Assembly (NCBI GenBank): GCA_021781575.1
Contig: JAJXWP010000009.1
Coordinates: 50,853 to 114,852 of the forward strand
Reading direction: 5' to 3'
Length of the DNA stretch: 64,000 nt
DNA from: Pseudomonadota bacterium
GTDB lineage: Bacteria; Pseudomonadota; Alphaproteobacteria; Rhodospirillales; Magnetospirillaceae
Position 1 is the first letter of the stretch; each line of letters opens with the position of its first letter. Shown in pieces: positions 1 through 9,800 of this stretch. The translations under genes were made by a program, and so were the position numbers. The notes under the pieces were generated by a model that saw only the letters and a list, made by a program, of their open reading frames with translations, was not told the origin of the DNA and made no database searches.

Positions 1-372
1 CGCGCCGCTGGTCTAAGGCCCACCCGCCAACGTCTGGCCTTGGCCAAACTGCTGTTCGACGGCCTCGATCGTCACGTCTCGGCCGAGCAACTGCACGGCG
101 AAGCGCTGGCCAGCAACATCCGGGTTTCGCTGGCAACGGTGTACAATACTCTGCACCAGTTCACTGGCGCCGGAATGCTCCGAGAGATCGTCGTCGATGC
201 CGGGCGCTCGTATTTCGACACCAATACCTCCGATCACCACCACTTCTTCTACGAGAAATCGGGCCGGCTCGAGGATATTCCCGGCCATCTGGTGGCGGTC
301 AGCAGGGTCCCACAGGCACCGGAAGGCACGCTGATCCGGCGCGTCGACGTCATCGTCCGGGTGGATGGCTGA
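1..372 (+). CDS. irr: Irr-type iron/haem-responsive regulator (Fur family), 5' end cut off by window
   Basis: Transcription regulator of the Fur superfamily, most like alphaproteobacterial Irr, which controls iron-uptake and haem genes and is itself sensitive to haem. The frame is open to base 1, so the N-terminus lies outside; 123 codons remain. Visible are the start of the winged helix (LRPTRQRLALAKLLF), the recognition-helix stretch SLATVYNTLHQF and the histidine cluster SDHHHFF, the site used by Irr for haem or metal. There is no cysteine at all in the visible part, so the structural CxxC zinc site of classical Fur is missing, which fits Irr rather than Fur or Zur. Followed after 45 bases by a hydrolase gene on the same strand. 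Irr versus another Fur paralogue is decided by the HHH motif and overall wording of the sequence. Confidence 0.88.
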   Translation, partial: RAAGLRPTRQRLALAKLLFDGLDRHVSAEQLHGEALASNIRVSLATVYNTLHQFTGAGMLREIVVDAGRSYFDTNTSDHHHFFYEKSGRLEDIPGHLVAVSRVPQAPEGTLIRRVDVIVRVDG

Positions 373-417
373 CCTTCACGCAGGTTTGCCCATGAGACCA
401 CATCCGGGGACGCCCAG

Positions 418-1410
418 GTGGCGATTGCCGCCAGTGGCGGTCGTGATCCGCATCGTCCTTTGAACATCGGGACCGTCGAAATTGCGGCGGACCTCGTGTC
501 CCTGGCCTGCCGGGACGGTTACCGGCTGCATGGCCATCTCTGGCGCCCACTGGCCGATGGCGGGCGGGGCACGGTAATCGTCAATCCGGCGACCGGCGTC
601 CTGGCGCGCTACTATCACTTCTATGCCCGTTATTTGGCGAGCCACGGGTTCGCCGTCCTGACCTATGACTATCGCGGCATCGGCGCCTCGCGGCCGGCCC
701 GCCTGCGCGGTGCGGGTTTCCGCTGGCGCGACTGGGGCGAGTACGATTTCGATGCGGCGGTTGCGTGGGCGCGGCAGCGCGACCCGGACGGTTTGTTGGC
801 CGTGGTCGGGCACAGCATCGGCGGCTTCCTGCCGGGGTTCGCCGTCAACGGCAGCCGGGTCGACCGCCTTCTCACCGTCGGCGCGCAGTATGCCTATTGG
901 CGCGATTACGCGCCGGCAAGGCGGCTGGCGCTGCTCCTGAAGTGGCACGTGGCGATGCCCGCCTTCACCGCCATGTGCGGTTATTTTCCCGGGCGCCGCC
1001 TGGGCTGGCTGGAGGATCTTCCGGCCGGTGTGGCGTTCGAATGGAGCTTCCGCCGCGCCCGCATGGAAGCGAGCTATCCGCCGTTCGAGCGCGAAGCGAT
1101 CCTGGCCCGGTTCGCCGCGGTGCGAGCACCCATCCTGGCGGTCGGCCTGTCCGACGACGAGTTCGGCACCGTACCGGCCATCAGCCGGGGGCTCGGCTAC
1201 TATCGTGGCAGCCCCCGCCACCAGGTGTTACTGCGGCCGAGTGACTTTGGCGCCCAATCCATCGGGCATTTCAATCTGTTCCACACCCGTCACCGCGAGG
1301 GTTTCTGGGCGGCAACTCTGCGCTGGCTGGCCGATGGGAGCAATCCCTGGCCGGAAGCGGTGATCAGTGCGCCGCCGGCCCCGGGCCATGGGGAACACCC
1401 TTCTTCATGA
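418..1410 (+). CDS. alpha/beta hydrolase, substrate unknown
   Basis: Cytoplasmic alpha/beta-hydrolase fold protein of 330 residues. The nucleophile elbow is VVGHSIGGF (about residues 124-132), an oxyanion-side HG-like start is replaced by NPATGV, an acidic residue in SDDEFGT (about 242-248) is the likely catalytic Asp, and GHFNLFH near residue 282 supplies the catalytic His. The sequence resembles the large group of serine-aminopeptidase-like hydrolases of unknown substrate; I cannot name the reaction. The GTG at 418 is the first start in frame; a TTG at 460 is an alternative and no strong ribosome site separates them. It lies 45 bases after irr. The last 47 bases overlap, head to head, the 3' end of the efflux permease on the other strand. 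Confidence 0.85.
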   Translation: MAIAASGGRDPHRPLNIGTVEIAADLVSLACRDGYRLHGHLWRPLADGGRGTVIVNPATGVLARYYHFYARYLASHGFAVLTYDYRGIGASRPARLRGAGFRWRDWGEYDFDAAVAWARQRDPDGLLAVVGHSIGGFLPGFAVNGSRVDRLLTVGAQYAYWRDYAPARRLALLLKWHVAMPAFTAMCGYFPGRRLGWLEDLPAGVAFEWSFRRARMEASYPPFEREAILARFAAVRAPILAVGLSDDEFGTVPAISRGLGYYRGSPRHQVLLRPSDFGAQSIGHFNLFHTRHREGFWAATLRWLADGSNPWPEAVISAPPAPGHGEHPSS

Positions 1411-2941
1411 TGAAGACGAACGGGATGACCGCCAGGAAGATCATGGCGAGCATCCGGAAATCGTCGATGAAGGCTTGCATCTGCGCCTGCTGGCCGATCA
1501 TTTGGTAGATCGTCCCGGTGGCCTTGGCGGACGCCTCGGCGGCGCCGCCGCCATGGAGCTGGAAATCGCGGGTCAGCTGGCCGAGCGACTGCCGGAAGGC
1601 GGGGTTGAGCGGGCTTGCGTGTGCCACCAACGTGGTCTGGTGGGCCTGCGCATAGCGTGACAGGGCGGTGATCACCAGGGAGATGCCGAAGCTGCCGCCG
1701 AGATTGCGCGATACGTTGATCAGCGACGAGGCGGCGCTGCTCTTGTCCGGGGGCACGCCGAGGAAGGCCGCGGTGTTGATCGGGATGAACAGCAGCGAAA
1801 GCCCCAGCGCCTGATAAATGCGGGCCCACACGAAGGTGCCGTAGTCGGTCCCTAGATCGAAGGCGGTCATGCGCAACAGCGCCATGGCGCAGATGAACAG
1901 GCCGAGCGCGATCAGCTTGCGCGGGTCGGTGACCGAGACCATCTTGCCCACCAGCGGCATCACCAGGATGATCGACAGCCCACCCGGCGTCAGCACCAGC
2001 CCGGCGAGTGTCGCCGTATAGCCGAACAGCCGCTGCACCAGCTCGGGCAGCAGGACGGTACTGCCCAGCAGAATGAAGCCCAGCAGGAACATCAGCAGGT
2101 TGGCCACGCCGAAATTGCGGTCCCGCAGCAGATGCAGATCGACGATGGGGTCTTCCTGGCCCAGTTCCCAGATGACGAAGGCGACCAGCGACAGTACGGA
2201 AATGATGCTCAGCCAGAAAATAAAGGGCGAGGAGAACCAGTCGTCCTGCTCGCCCTTGTCGAGCACGACCTGCAGCAGGCCGAGGCCGGCGGCCAGCAGC
2301 AGGAACCCCAGGTAATCCACCTTCAGCCCCTGGCGCAGCTTCTCCGCCCGCGCCTTGACCAGGGCGGGCGGGTCGTCCAGCAGAGAAACCACCAGGAAGG
2401 TGAGCACGATGCCCACCGGGACGTTCAGCAGGAACACCCAGCGCCAGGTGAAATTGTCGGTGATCCAGCCGCCCAATGTCGGCCCGATGGCCGGGGCGAA
2501 GACTACCGCCATGCCGTAAAGGGCGAACGCCATGCCTCGCTGGCGGGGTGGAAAGGTATCCGCCAGGATGGCTTGCGAGCTTGGTTGCAGCCCTCCGCCG
2601 GTCAGCCCCTGGATGGCCCGGAAGACGATCAGCAGCCCCAGTGTCGGCGCCAGTCCGCAGGCCAGCGAACTGACGGAAAAGCCGATGATGCAGGCGACGA
2701 AGAAGCGGGTGCGGCCCATCACCGAGGATAGCCAGCCCGACACCGGCAGGACGATGGCGTTGGTCACCAGATAGGAGGTCAGCACCCAGGTGGATTCGTC
2801 CTGGCCGGCGGACAGGTCGCCGGCGATGTGCTGAAGCGACACATTGGCGATGGAGATGTCGAGCACCTCCATGAACGCGGCCAGCGCCACCAGCGGGGCG
2901 ATCAGCCAAGGATTGATCATCGGCTTGGCGGAGCGCGTCAC
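1364..2941 (-). CDS. DHA2-family multidrug efflux permease (EmrB-like)
   Basis: Inner-membrane proton-driven drug exporter of the major facilitator superfamily, DHA2 (14-helix) branch, 525 residues. The N-terminal helix ends in the D1-type motif LAAFMEVLDISIANVSL, and the motif-A-like loop SSVMGRTRFF follows helix 2; long hydrophobic segments continue to about residue 500. EmrB proteins work with an EmrA adaptor and an outer-membrane channel. The adaptor gene lies directly upstream and overlaps this start by four bases (ATGA), so the two are translationally coupled; no TolC-type gene is in the window. The 3' end overlaps the convergent hydrolase gene by 47 bases. The operator-like palindrome at 4153-4178 probably controls the pair. 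Confidence 0.93.
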   Translation of the reverse strand: MTRSAKPMINPWLIAPLVALAAFMEVLDISIANVSLQHIAGDLSAGQDESTWVLTSYLVTNAIVLPVSGWLSSVMGRTRFFVACIIGFSVSSLACGLAPTLGLLIVFRAIQGLTGGGLQPSSQAILADTFPPRQRGMAFALYGMAVVFAPAIGPTLGGWITDNFTWRWVFLLNVPVGIVLTFLVVSLLDDPPALVKARAEKLRQGLKVDYLGFLLLAAGLGLLQVVLDKGEQDDWFSSPFIFWLSIISVLSLVAFVIWELGQEDPIVDLHLLRDRNFGVANLLMFLLGFILLGSTVLLPELVQRLFGYTATLAGLVLTPGGLSIILVMPLVGKMVSVTDPRKLIALGLFICAMALLRMTAFDLGTDYGTFVWARIYQALGLSLLFIPINTAAFLGVPPDKSSAASSLINVSRNLGGSFGISLVITALSRYAQAHQTTLVAHASPLNPAFRQSLGQLTRDFQLHGGGAAEASAKATGTIYQMIGQQAQMQAFIDDFRMLAMIFLAVIPFVFIMKKGVPHGPGPAAH

Positions 2942-4137
2942 TTTCCCGTGCCCGGCTTGGCGGCGACGTCGACCTCGGGGACCACCGACATTCCTGGTGC
3001 CAATTGATGCACCAACTGGTCGTCAAGGTGATCGAAGACGATTTTCACCGGCACCCGCTGCACCACCTTGACATAGTTGCCCGTGGCGTTTTCCGGCGGC
3101 AGCAGAGAAAATCGCGCCCCGGTTCCTGGCTGGAAGCTGTCGACGCGCCCGTGGAAGAGGTGCCGGGGCAGAGCGTCCACCCGCACCGAAACCGGCTGGC
3201 CGGGCCGCATGCGGGTCAGTTGGGTTTCCTTGAAGTTGGCGATCACCCAGGGCGGATCGACCACCAACGCGGCCAGGGCCTGATTCTTTTGCACCACGTC
3301 GCCGACGTTCACCGCCCGCTTAGCCATCCGCCCCGAGCTTGGCGCGACGATCCGGGTGTAGGAGAGATTCAATTCGGCGGCCTGCAACTCGGCCCGGGCC
3401 TGTTGCACTTTCGCCGTGACGTTGGCCAGTTGAGCCTCCTTCTGGGCGATCCGCTGCGGCGCCGCCAGAGCGTCGACCAGCTTGGCCCTGGCCTGTGCTT
3501 CCTGCGCGACGGCGGCGGTGCCGGCCAGTTGCGCGGCTCGCCAGCGGGCGTTGGTCGCCCGGGCGTCAGCCTCGGCCTGCTCGAAGCGCTGTTGCGACGC
3601 CCCGCCGAAATGCAGCAGGCTCTGATAGCGTTTGACGTCGCTCGCCGCGCGTGTTGCGTCGGCACTCGCCGCGTCGGCCTGCTGGCGCGCCTCCGACACC
3701 AGTTCCTTGGCTTCCTCGACCCCGTGCCGGGCCTGGTCGATGGCCGCGCCGGTGGTTTTCCGGGTTAAATCCAGATCGGCTTCGGCCGCCTGCCGGGCAG
3801 CCAGGGCGACGGCCAGGTTGGCCTTGGCCGAGTCCAGCTGTGCCTGGTAATCCTGCGGGTCGATTTCGATCAGCGGCTGGCCGCGCTGGACCCATTGGTT
3901 GTCGGTGAAGTGCAACGCCGCCACCATGCCGCCGACCTGTGGCGCGATTTGCACCACGTCGGCCTCGATGAAGGCATCGTCGGTGCTTTCCAGATTGCGC
4001 GTGGCGAACCAGTAGATGCCGCCGCCGATCGCCGCCACCGTCACCACCGCGCCGAAGATCCTGAACTGCTTGCGCCGACGGCGCTTGGCGTCCGCGACCT
4101 TGGCGCGGGCGCCGCCCTGTTCCCCCATTTGTGTCAT
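2938..4137 (-). CDS. HlyD-family periplasmic adaptor (EmrA-like)
   Basis: Membrane-fusion protein of 399 residues that links the DHA2 permease to an outer-membrane channel. A basic cytoplasmic start (AKRRRRKQF, about residues 16-24) precedes a single membrane helix (residues 26-46, IFGAVVTVAAIGGGIYWFA). A biotinyl-lipoyl-like half-domain follows (ADVVQIAPQVGGMV), then a long Ala/Gln-rich coiled coil (about 105-240), the second lipoyl half (IVAPSSGRMAKRAVNVGDVV) and a beta-barrel domain. GAGG CCGGT before ATG 4137 is a good ribosome site. First gene of the two-gene efflux operon. Confidence 0.93.
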   Translation of the reverse strand: MTQMGEQGGARAKVADAKRRRRKQFRIFGAVVTVAAIGGGIYWFATRNLESTDDAFIEADVVQIAPQVGGMVAALHFTDNQWVQRGQPLIEIDPQDYQAQLDSAKANLAVALAARQAAEADLDLTRKTTGAAIDQARHGVEEAKELVSEARQQADAASADATRAASDVKRYQSLLHFGGASQQRFEQAEADARATNARWRAAQLAGTAAVAQEAQARAKLVDALAAPQRIAQKEAQLANVTAKVQQARAELQAAELNLSYTRIVAPSSGRMAKRAVNVGDVVQKNQALAALVVDPPWVIANFKETQLTRMRPGQPVSVRVDALPRHLFHGRVDSFQPGTGARFSLLPPENATGNYVKVVQRVPVKIVFDHLDDQLVHQLAPGMSVVPEVDVAAKPGTGK

Positions 4138-4152
4138 ACCGGCCTCGTCTAA

Positions 4153-4178
4153 CCGACCATACCGTTCAGTTTAGTCGG
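4153..4178. promoter_or_regulatory. TetR-type operator-like palindrome before the efflux operon
   Basis: A 26-base dyad with 12-base arms and a two-base centre: CCGACCATACCG, TT, CAGTTTAGTCGG. Nine of 12 arm positions are complementary. It begins 16 bases upstream of the adaptor start codon. Size, symmetry and position match operators of TetR-family repressors of drug pumps. No TetR gene is adjacent. Confidence 0.55.
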
Positions 4179-4252
4179 CTTCGGCCGAACTGCAAGACCG
4201 GTGGGAGGCAGCGCGTCCGGCGGCGGCCTGGGTGCCCGGCCCAAGGGTCCGG

Positions 4253-5263
4253 CTATGACGAGCCGGCCTCGTAGAAGCAGTAGGTGCCGCCCCCGCGTGA
4301 CTTAGCCTGGTAGAGCGCATTGTCGGCGTGTCGAAAGATCTGATCGTGCCAGGGTTGCCTCTGGTCGATCAGGGCGATGCCGATGCTGGCGCTGATGGAT
4401 ACGGTGCGGCCCTCGACCTGATAGGGTTCGCTCAGGGCGGTGATCAGGCGGACCGCCATGTCGGCCGCATGGCGGCGGGCTTGCGGGCCAAGCTGGATCA
4501 CGGCGAATTCGTCACCGCCGATGCGGGCCACCTTGTCGGTGGAACGAAGGTTGGCCAGCAGCCGCTCCGCCACCTGCTGCAGCAGGGTATCCCCGGCCCG
4601 GTGTCCGAGGCTGTCGTTGACCGGCTTGAAACGGTCGAGGTCGATGAACAGGACGGCGACCTGTCGCTCGTCGCCGACCTGCGACATGGCCTCTTCCATA
4701 TGTTCGCTGAACAGGCGGCGGTTGGCCAGCTTGGTCAGCGGATCGTGCTGCGCCAGATGGGCGATCTCGACCGAACGTTCGGTCAGTCTCATTTGCCGCG
4801 AGCGGGCTTCCAGAAGTTCCACCGCGGTATGCGCCAGATCCAGCAGGACCCGCCGTTGCTTGGCATCGAAGTCGCTCGGCTCCGGCCCCAGCACGCACAG
4901 GGTGCCGATCGGCGCCCCGCTGGGAACGATCAGCGGAGCTCCGGCGTAGAAGCGCACATGGGGCGGGCCGACAACCACCGGCGCGTCAATGAAGCGCGGA
5001 TCGGCCAGGGCGTCGCGCACCACGAACACGTCGTCGCCGCGGATCGTGCAATTGCAGAATGACAGCTGCCGCGGCATTTCGGTCGCGGTCACCCCGTAAC
5101 GCGATTTGAACCAGTGCCGCTCCGCGTCGGCAAAGGCCATCGTGCAAATTGGCTGATCGAATACGGCGGCAGCGATCGATGTTATCCGGTCGAAATTCGG
5201 CTCAGGCGGTGTGTCGAGTACCGCGTATCGGACCAGTTCCCTGAGGCGAGTGGCTTCGTCCAC
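4253..5263 (-). CDS. GAF-GGDEF diguanylate cyclase
   Basis: Soluble sensor that should make cyclic di-GMP from two GTP. The N-terminal 160 residues form a GAF domain of the type common in stand-alone GGDEF proteins (VLDTPPEPNFDRIT at 16-29, SFCNCTI at 68-74). The GGDEF domain starts with HDPLTKLANRR and carries an intact active-site motif GGDEF at 249-253. The product-inhibition site RxxD (RSTD, 240-243) is present at the proper distance, so feedback inhibition is expected. No EAL domain follows. Translation starts at GTG 5263, which has GGAGGA five bases upstream on the transcript; no other start is as well placed. It stands alone; its ligand is unknown. Confidence 0.93.
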   Translation of the reverse strand: MDEATRLRELVRYAVLDTPPEPNFDRITSIAAAVFDQPICTMAFADAERHWFKSRYGVTATEMPRQLSFCNCTIRGDDVFVVRDALADPRFIDAPVVVGPPHVRFYAGAPLIVPSGAPIGTLCVLGPEPSDFDAKQRRVLLDLAHTAVELLEARSRQMRLTERSVEIAHLAQHDPLTKLANRRLFSEHMEEAMSQVGDERQVAVLFIDLDRFKPVNDSLGHRAGDTLLQQVAERLLANLRSTDKVARIGGDEFAVIQLGPQARRHAADMAVRLITALSEPYQVEGRTVSISASIGIALIDQRQPWHDQIFRHADNALYQAKSRGGGTYCFYEAGSS

Positions 5264-5782
5264 CTGCTCCTCCGGAGGTTATGGCGGCTTCGGTACGGCC
5301 GAAAGCAGCCTCTTCATTGGGAAGGATAGTATAGCTGTGAAAAAGCGGACAAGGGGAGTCTTTCCGAATGCGCTGTAACTCCTTCATATTTGCTTATTTT
5401 CTAGTAATTCTAGAATAGTGTGCTCGATTAATCTCAGAGCCGTTAAGCCCACGTGGTCAGCTTGTCATCACAATTCAATAACTTGTGGGCTGCTTTATGC
5501 AGATGCTTGAGCACCAAGCGCCCGAAGCGGAGCGTTGGCGAAACAGTGTCATTCTAAACAATGCCGGCGAGCCATCCCGCCGAAGCTTGTTTACCGATGC
5601 GATCGCCAGGTTCAGGGCGTCTTGATTGCGTCCTTGCCCGGCGGGTGGAGATAGCGGATCGCGCCTGCCACCATTCGGCAACCAGCACCGTGAAAATCGG
5701 CGATGGCGCCGATTCTGCTTCTCCACCCCCCCCGATGATGTTACCCAATCGCCTTTGTCATGAGCAGCGGAGGGGAGCCGCC
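5264..5782. other. 519-base intergenic region between divergent genes
   Basis: Separates the divergently transcribed GGDEF and Cache genes. Bases 5380-5470 are clearly richer in A and T than the surroundings and probably hold the promoters, but I could not fix a convincing -35/-10 pair. A run of eight C lies at 5726-5733. No conserved protein, RNA gene or repeat was recognised. Confidence 0.5.
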
Positions 5783-6829
5783 GTGAAGGGCCTCGAAGTC
5801 GAGCCCCAAGGATTGGCGAAAGTCAGGACACAGGTCCTGGCGGCTTTCACCTTGGTGGTGGCGGTAATCGTCGCCGCATTCGTCCTCGCCGCAATCGTTT
5901 CGCAACAGCAGGCCAAACGGGAAGCCGGTGAGCGGGCTGCTCGCAAGGCCGATCGGCTGTTGCATCTGCGTCTCGGCGAAGAGGCCGCCTTGATGCGCGC
6001 CGCCATCGATGCCCTGACCGGCGATGCCGATTTGCGCCGGGCGATCGAGGCGAACGATCCGGCGGCGCTGCGGCGGCGCATCCGGCCGCTGTTTGAACGG
6101 CTGCAGACCCAGCTGGGAGTGGGTCACCTCTATGTCAGCCGGCCCGACCGGTCGACCTTTGTCAAGCTGGAGCGCGCGGGGCGCAACGGTCAGGTCGTCG
6201 ACCGCCTGTCGCTGTTCGACGCGGCGGAAAGCGGCGGCTCGCCCTATGGATTGGATCTCAGTGCCTTAGGGACGCTGACCTTGCGCGTCCTCCTGCCGTG
6301 GCGCGATGATCAGGGGCGGCTGATCGGCTTCGTCGAACTGGGCAAGGATGCGGCGCCGTTGGTCGACACGGTGCACCGCGTCCTCAACGTCGACTTGCTG
6401 GTGCTGGTGCGCAAGGACCTCCTCCAACGTGACAAGTGGGAAGAGGGGGAGCGGCTGAGCGGCCGGAAGGACAGCTGGGATGAACTGGTCTCGATGGTGG
6501 CCGTGGCGCAAACGCTGCAGTCCATTCCGGCCGCCGTCGGCTTGCGGCTCGAAGACGGTTCCTCGGTCCACGAGGCGGTCATTCCGTCGGACGCCGGGCG
6601 CCGCGTCTACAGCCTGGCCACCCGGCCGCTGCTCGACATCGGCCAGCATCAGGTCGGCATCGTCGTGCTGCTGCGCGACATCACCGACATCAACGACAAT
6701 TTCGACCGCGGGATCATCGCCCTCGCGGCCTTCGCCGCGCTTGCGGCCACCATCGGCTATCTGCGTTGCCGGGTGCTGCTGGCCGACGCGCCCGCGACAC
6801 CGGCGAGCGAAGACACCATTGAAGCCTGA
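5783..6829 (+). CDS. Cache-domain membrane sensor without an output domain
   Basis: A 348-residue protein with one N-terminal membrane helix (about residues 16-38, VLAAFTLVVAVIVAAFVLAA), a periplasmic domain of roughly 270 residues and a second helix near the C-terminus (IIALAAFAALAATIGYL). The periplasmic part looks like the double-Cache sensor fold (for example VGHLYVSRPDRSTFVKLE and GSPYGLDLSALG). Such domains bind small ligands in chemoreceptors and kinases, yet here only about 20 residues follow the last helix: no HAMP, kinase, GGDEF or MCP part. GTG 5783 is preferred over upstream starts because GGAGGGGAG lies six bases before it and the residues upstream look non-coding. It ends 14 bases before pyruvate carboxylase on the same strand. 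Confidence 0.8.
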   Translation: MKGLEVEPQGLAKVRTQVLAAFTLVVAVIVAAFVLAAIVSQQQAKREAGERAARKADRLLHLRLGEEAALMRAAIDALTGDADLRRAIEANDPAALRRRIRPLFERLQTQLGVGHLYVSRPDRSTFVKLERAGRNGQVVDRLSLFDAAESGGSPYGLDLSALGTLTLRVLLPWRDDQGRLIGFVELGKDAAPLVDTVHRVLNVDLLVLVRKDLLQRDKWEEGERLSGRKDSWDELVSMVAVAQTLQSIPAAVGLRLEDGSSVHEAVIPSDAGRRVYSLATRPLLDIGQHQVGIVVLLRDITDINDNFDRGIIALAAFAALAATIGYLRCRVLLADAPATPASEDTIEA

Positions 6830-6843
6830 AGCAGGGGAAAGCC

Positions 6844-9800
6844 ATGGCTAACACACGATCCGTCCGTAAACTGCTGGTCGCCAATCGCGGCGAGATCGCC
6901 ATTCGTGTCTGCCGCGCCGCGACCGAGCTGGGCATCGGCACGGTCGCCATCTACTCGCAGGAGGACCGCTTCGCCCTGCACCGCTTCAAGGCGGACGAAA
7001 GCTATCTGATCGGCCAGGGACTGGGCCCGGTCGAGGCCTATCTGGACATTCCCGGCATCATCCGCACGGCCAAGGACTGCGGTGCCGACGCCATCCATCC
7101 CGGCTATGGCTTTCTGGCGGAAAATCCAAGTTTCGCCGAGGCCTGCGCCAATGCCGGCATTCTGTTCATCGGACCGTCGCCGAAGGTCTTGCGCCAGCTG
7201 GGCAACAAGGTGGAGGCCCGCGTCCTCGCCCAGGCCGCCGGCGTGCCGGTGATGCCGGCCACCGGGCCGCTGCCCGACGACATGGCCGAGGCGGCGCGTC
7301 TGGCCGCCGCCATCGGCTATCCGCTGATGCTGAAGGCCAGCTGGGGCGGCGGTGGGCGCGGCATGCGGGTTGTGGAAAACGAGGCCGAGCTTTGCGCCAT
7401 GCTGCCGGTGGCAAAGCGCGAAGCCAAGGCGGCTTTCGGCAACGACGACGTCTATGTCGAGAAGCTGGTCCGCCGGGCCCGCCACATCGAAGTGCAGATC
7501 CTCGGCGACTGGCGCGGCACCATCGTCCACCTGTTCGAACGCGACTGCTCAATCCAGCGGCGCAACCAGAAGGTCGTGGAGCGGGCGCCCGCTCCCTATC
7601 TGGCCGAGCCGGACCGTCGGACGTTCTGCGATGCCGCCCTCAGGCTGGCGCGCAAGGTGGGCTATGTCAATGCCGGCACAGTGGAGTTCCTGCAGGACGC
7701 CGACAGCGGCAAGTTCTATTTCATCGAGGTCAACCCGCGCATCCAGGTGGAGCATACGGTGACCGAAATGGTTACCGGCATCGACATCGTGAAAGCGCAG
7801 ATCCGCATCGCCCAGGGCGCTTCCATCGGCCGCCCGGAATCGGGTGTGCCGGCGCAGGAAGACATCCGGCTGAACGGCCACGCCCTGCAATGCCGCATCA
7901 CCACCGAGGATCCCAACAACAATTTCATCCCCGATCATGGCCATCTCGGCGCCTATCGTGGCGCCACCGGCTATGGTATCCGCCTGGACGGCGGCACTGC
8001 CTTTGCCGGCGCCATCATCACCCGCTTCTACGACTCGCTTCTGGAAAAGGTGACCGCCTGGGCTCCGACCCCCGACGAGGCCATCGCGCGAATGGGCCGC
8101 GCGCTCAAGGAATTCCGCATTATCGGCGTGGCGACCAACTTGACCTTCCTGGGGGCGGTGATCGGCCATCCGGAGTTCCGCGCCTGCCGCTATACGACTC
8201 GATTCATCGATAATACGCCCGAGCTGTTTCGCCACCCGCCGCGCCGCGACCGTGCCACCAAGCTCCTGTCCTTCATCGCCGACGTGCTGGTCAACGGCAA
8301 CCCGGAGGTCAAAGGCCGCTCCGTGCCGGCCCGGCCGACCCAGCCCCACCCGCCGGCTGTCGCCGACTTATCCATCAAGGCGGGCAGCAAACAGCGCCTG
8401 GAAGAACTGGGAGCGGAGGGCTTCGCGCGCTGGATGCGCGAGCAGGCGCGGGTCCTGGTCACCGACACCACTTTCCGCGACGGCCACCAGTCGCTGCTCG
8501 CCACCCGGCTGAGGACTGCCGACATGCTGGCCGTAGCGCCCGCCTATGCCCGTCTGCTGCCCGACCTGTTCTCGGTGGAATGCTGGGGCGGTGCCACCTT
8601 CGACGTCGCCATGCGATTCCTCAAGGAGGACCCGTGGGAGCGCCTGGCCAGGCTGCGCCAGGCCATTCCCAATATCCTCCTGCAGATGCTGCTGCGTTCG
8701 GCCAATGCCGTGGGCTACGCCAACTATCCCGACAACGTGGTACGCTATTTCATCCACCGGGCGGCGGCCGGCGGCGTCGATCTGTTCCGCATCTTCGACT
8801 CGCTCAATTGGGTCGATAACATGCGCCTGTCGATTGATGCCGTCCGCGAGACCGGCAAGCTGGCAGAGGCTGCCATCTGCTACACCGGGGACCTGCTGGA
8901 TCCGGCGCGGTCGAAATACGACTTGAAATATTACGTCGGCCTGGCCAAGCAGTTGGAGGCGGCGGGTGCGCACATCCTTGGCATCAAGGACATGGCCGGC
9001 CTGTGCAAGCCGGCCTCGGCCAAGCTGTTGGTCGGCACGCTGCGGCAGGAAACCGGCTTGCCGATCCATTTCCACACGCACGACACCAGCGGCCTCTCGG
9101 CCGCTGCGGTATTGGCCGCGGTGGAGGCGGGGGTGGATGCCGTCGACGCGGCGATGGATTCCTTCTCCGGTCTGACCTCTCAGCCGCCTCTGGGGTCGAT
9201 CGTCGCCGCTCTTCGCTTCGGGCCGCGGGATACCGGCCTTGACGTGGCGGCGCTGACCAGGCTTTCCCATTACTGGGAAGAGGTGCGGCGCAACTATGTG
9301 GGCTTCGAGAGCGACATCCGCTCCGGCACCGCCGACGTCTATGCCCACGAGATGCCGGGGGGGCAATACACCAACCTGCGCGAGCAGGCCCGGGCCTTGG
9401 GCATTCCCGACCACCGCTGGGGTGAGGTGTCGCGGGCCTACGCCGAGGTCAACCGGATGCTCGGCGACATCGTCAAGGTGACTCCCACCTCCAAAGTGGT
9501 CGGGGACATGGCGTTGATGATGGTGACCAGCGAGCTTTCGCCCGAACAGGTGCTGGATCCCGAGCATCCGGTGGCTTATCCGGCGTCGCTGGTATCGTTG
9601 TTGAAGGGCGAACTGGGCCAGCCGGCCGGCGGTTTCCCGACCGGGCTGCAGTCCAAGGTGCTGAAGGGGGCCCTCCCCATCACCGTCCGCCCCGGCGAGG
9701 CCCTGCCGCCGATCGACCTGGAAGCCGAGCGACAGGCGGCCGAGCACAAGGTCGGCCGCAAGCTGGACGACGAAGACCTCGCCTCCTGGCTGATGTACCC

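Noticed and set aside
5475..5748. Overlapping short frames in the AT-rich gap that could be a transposase remnant
   Set aside because: No conserved transposase motif, no terminal inverted repeats and no target duplication could be seen.
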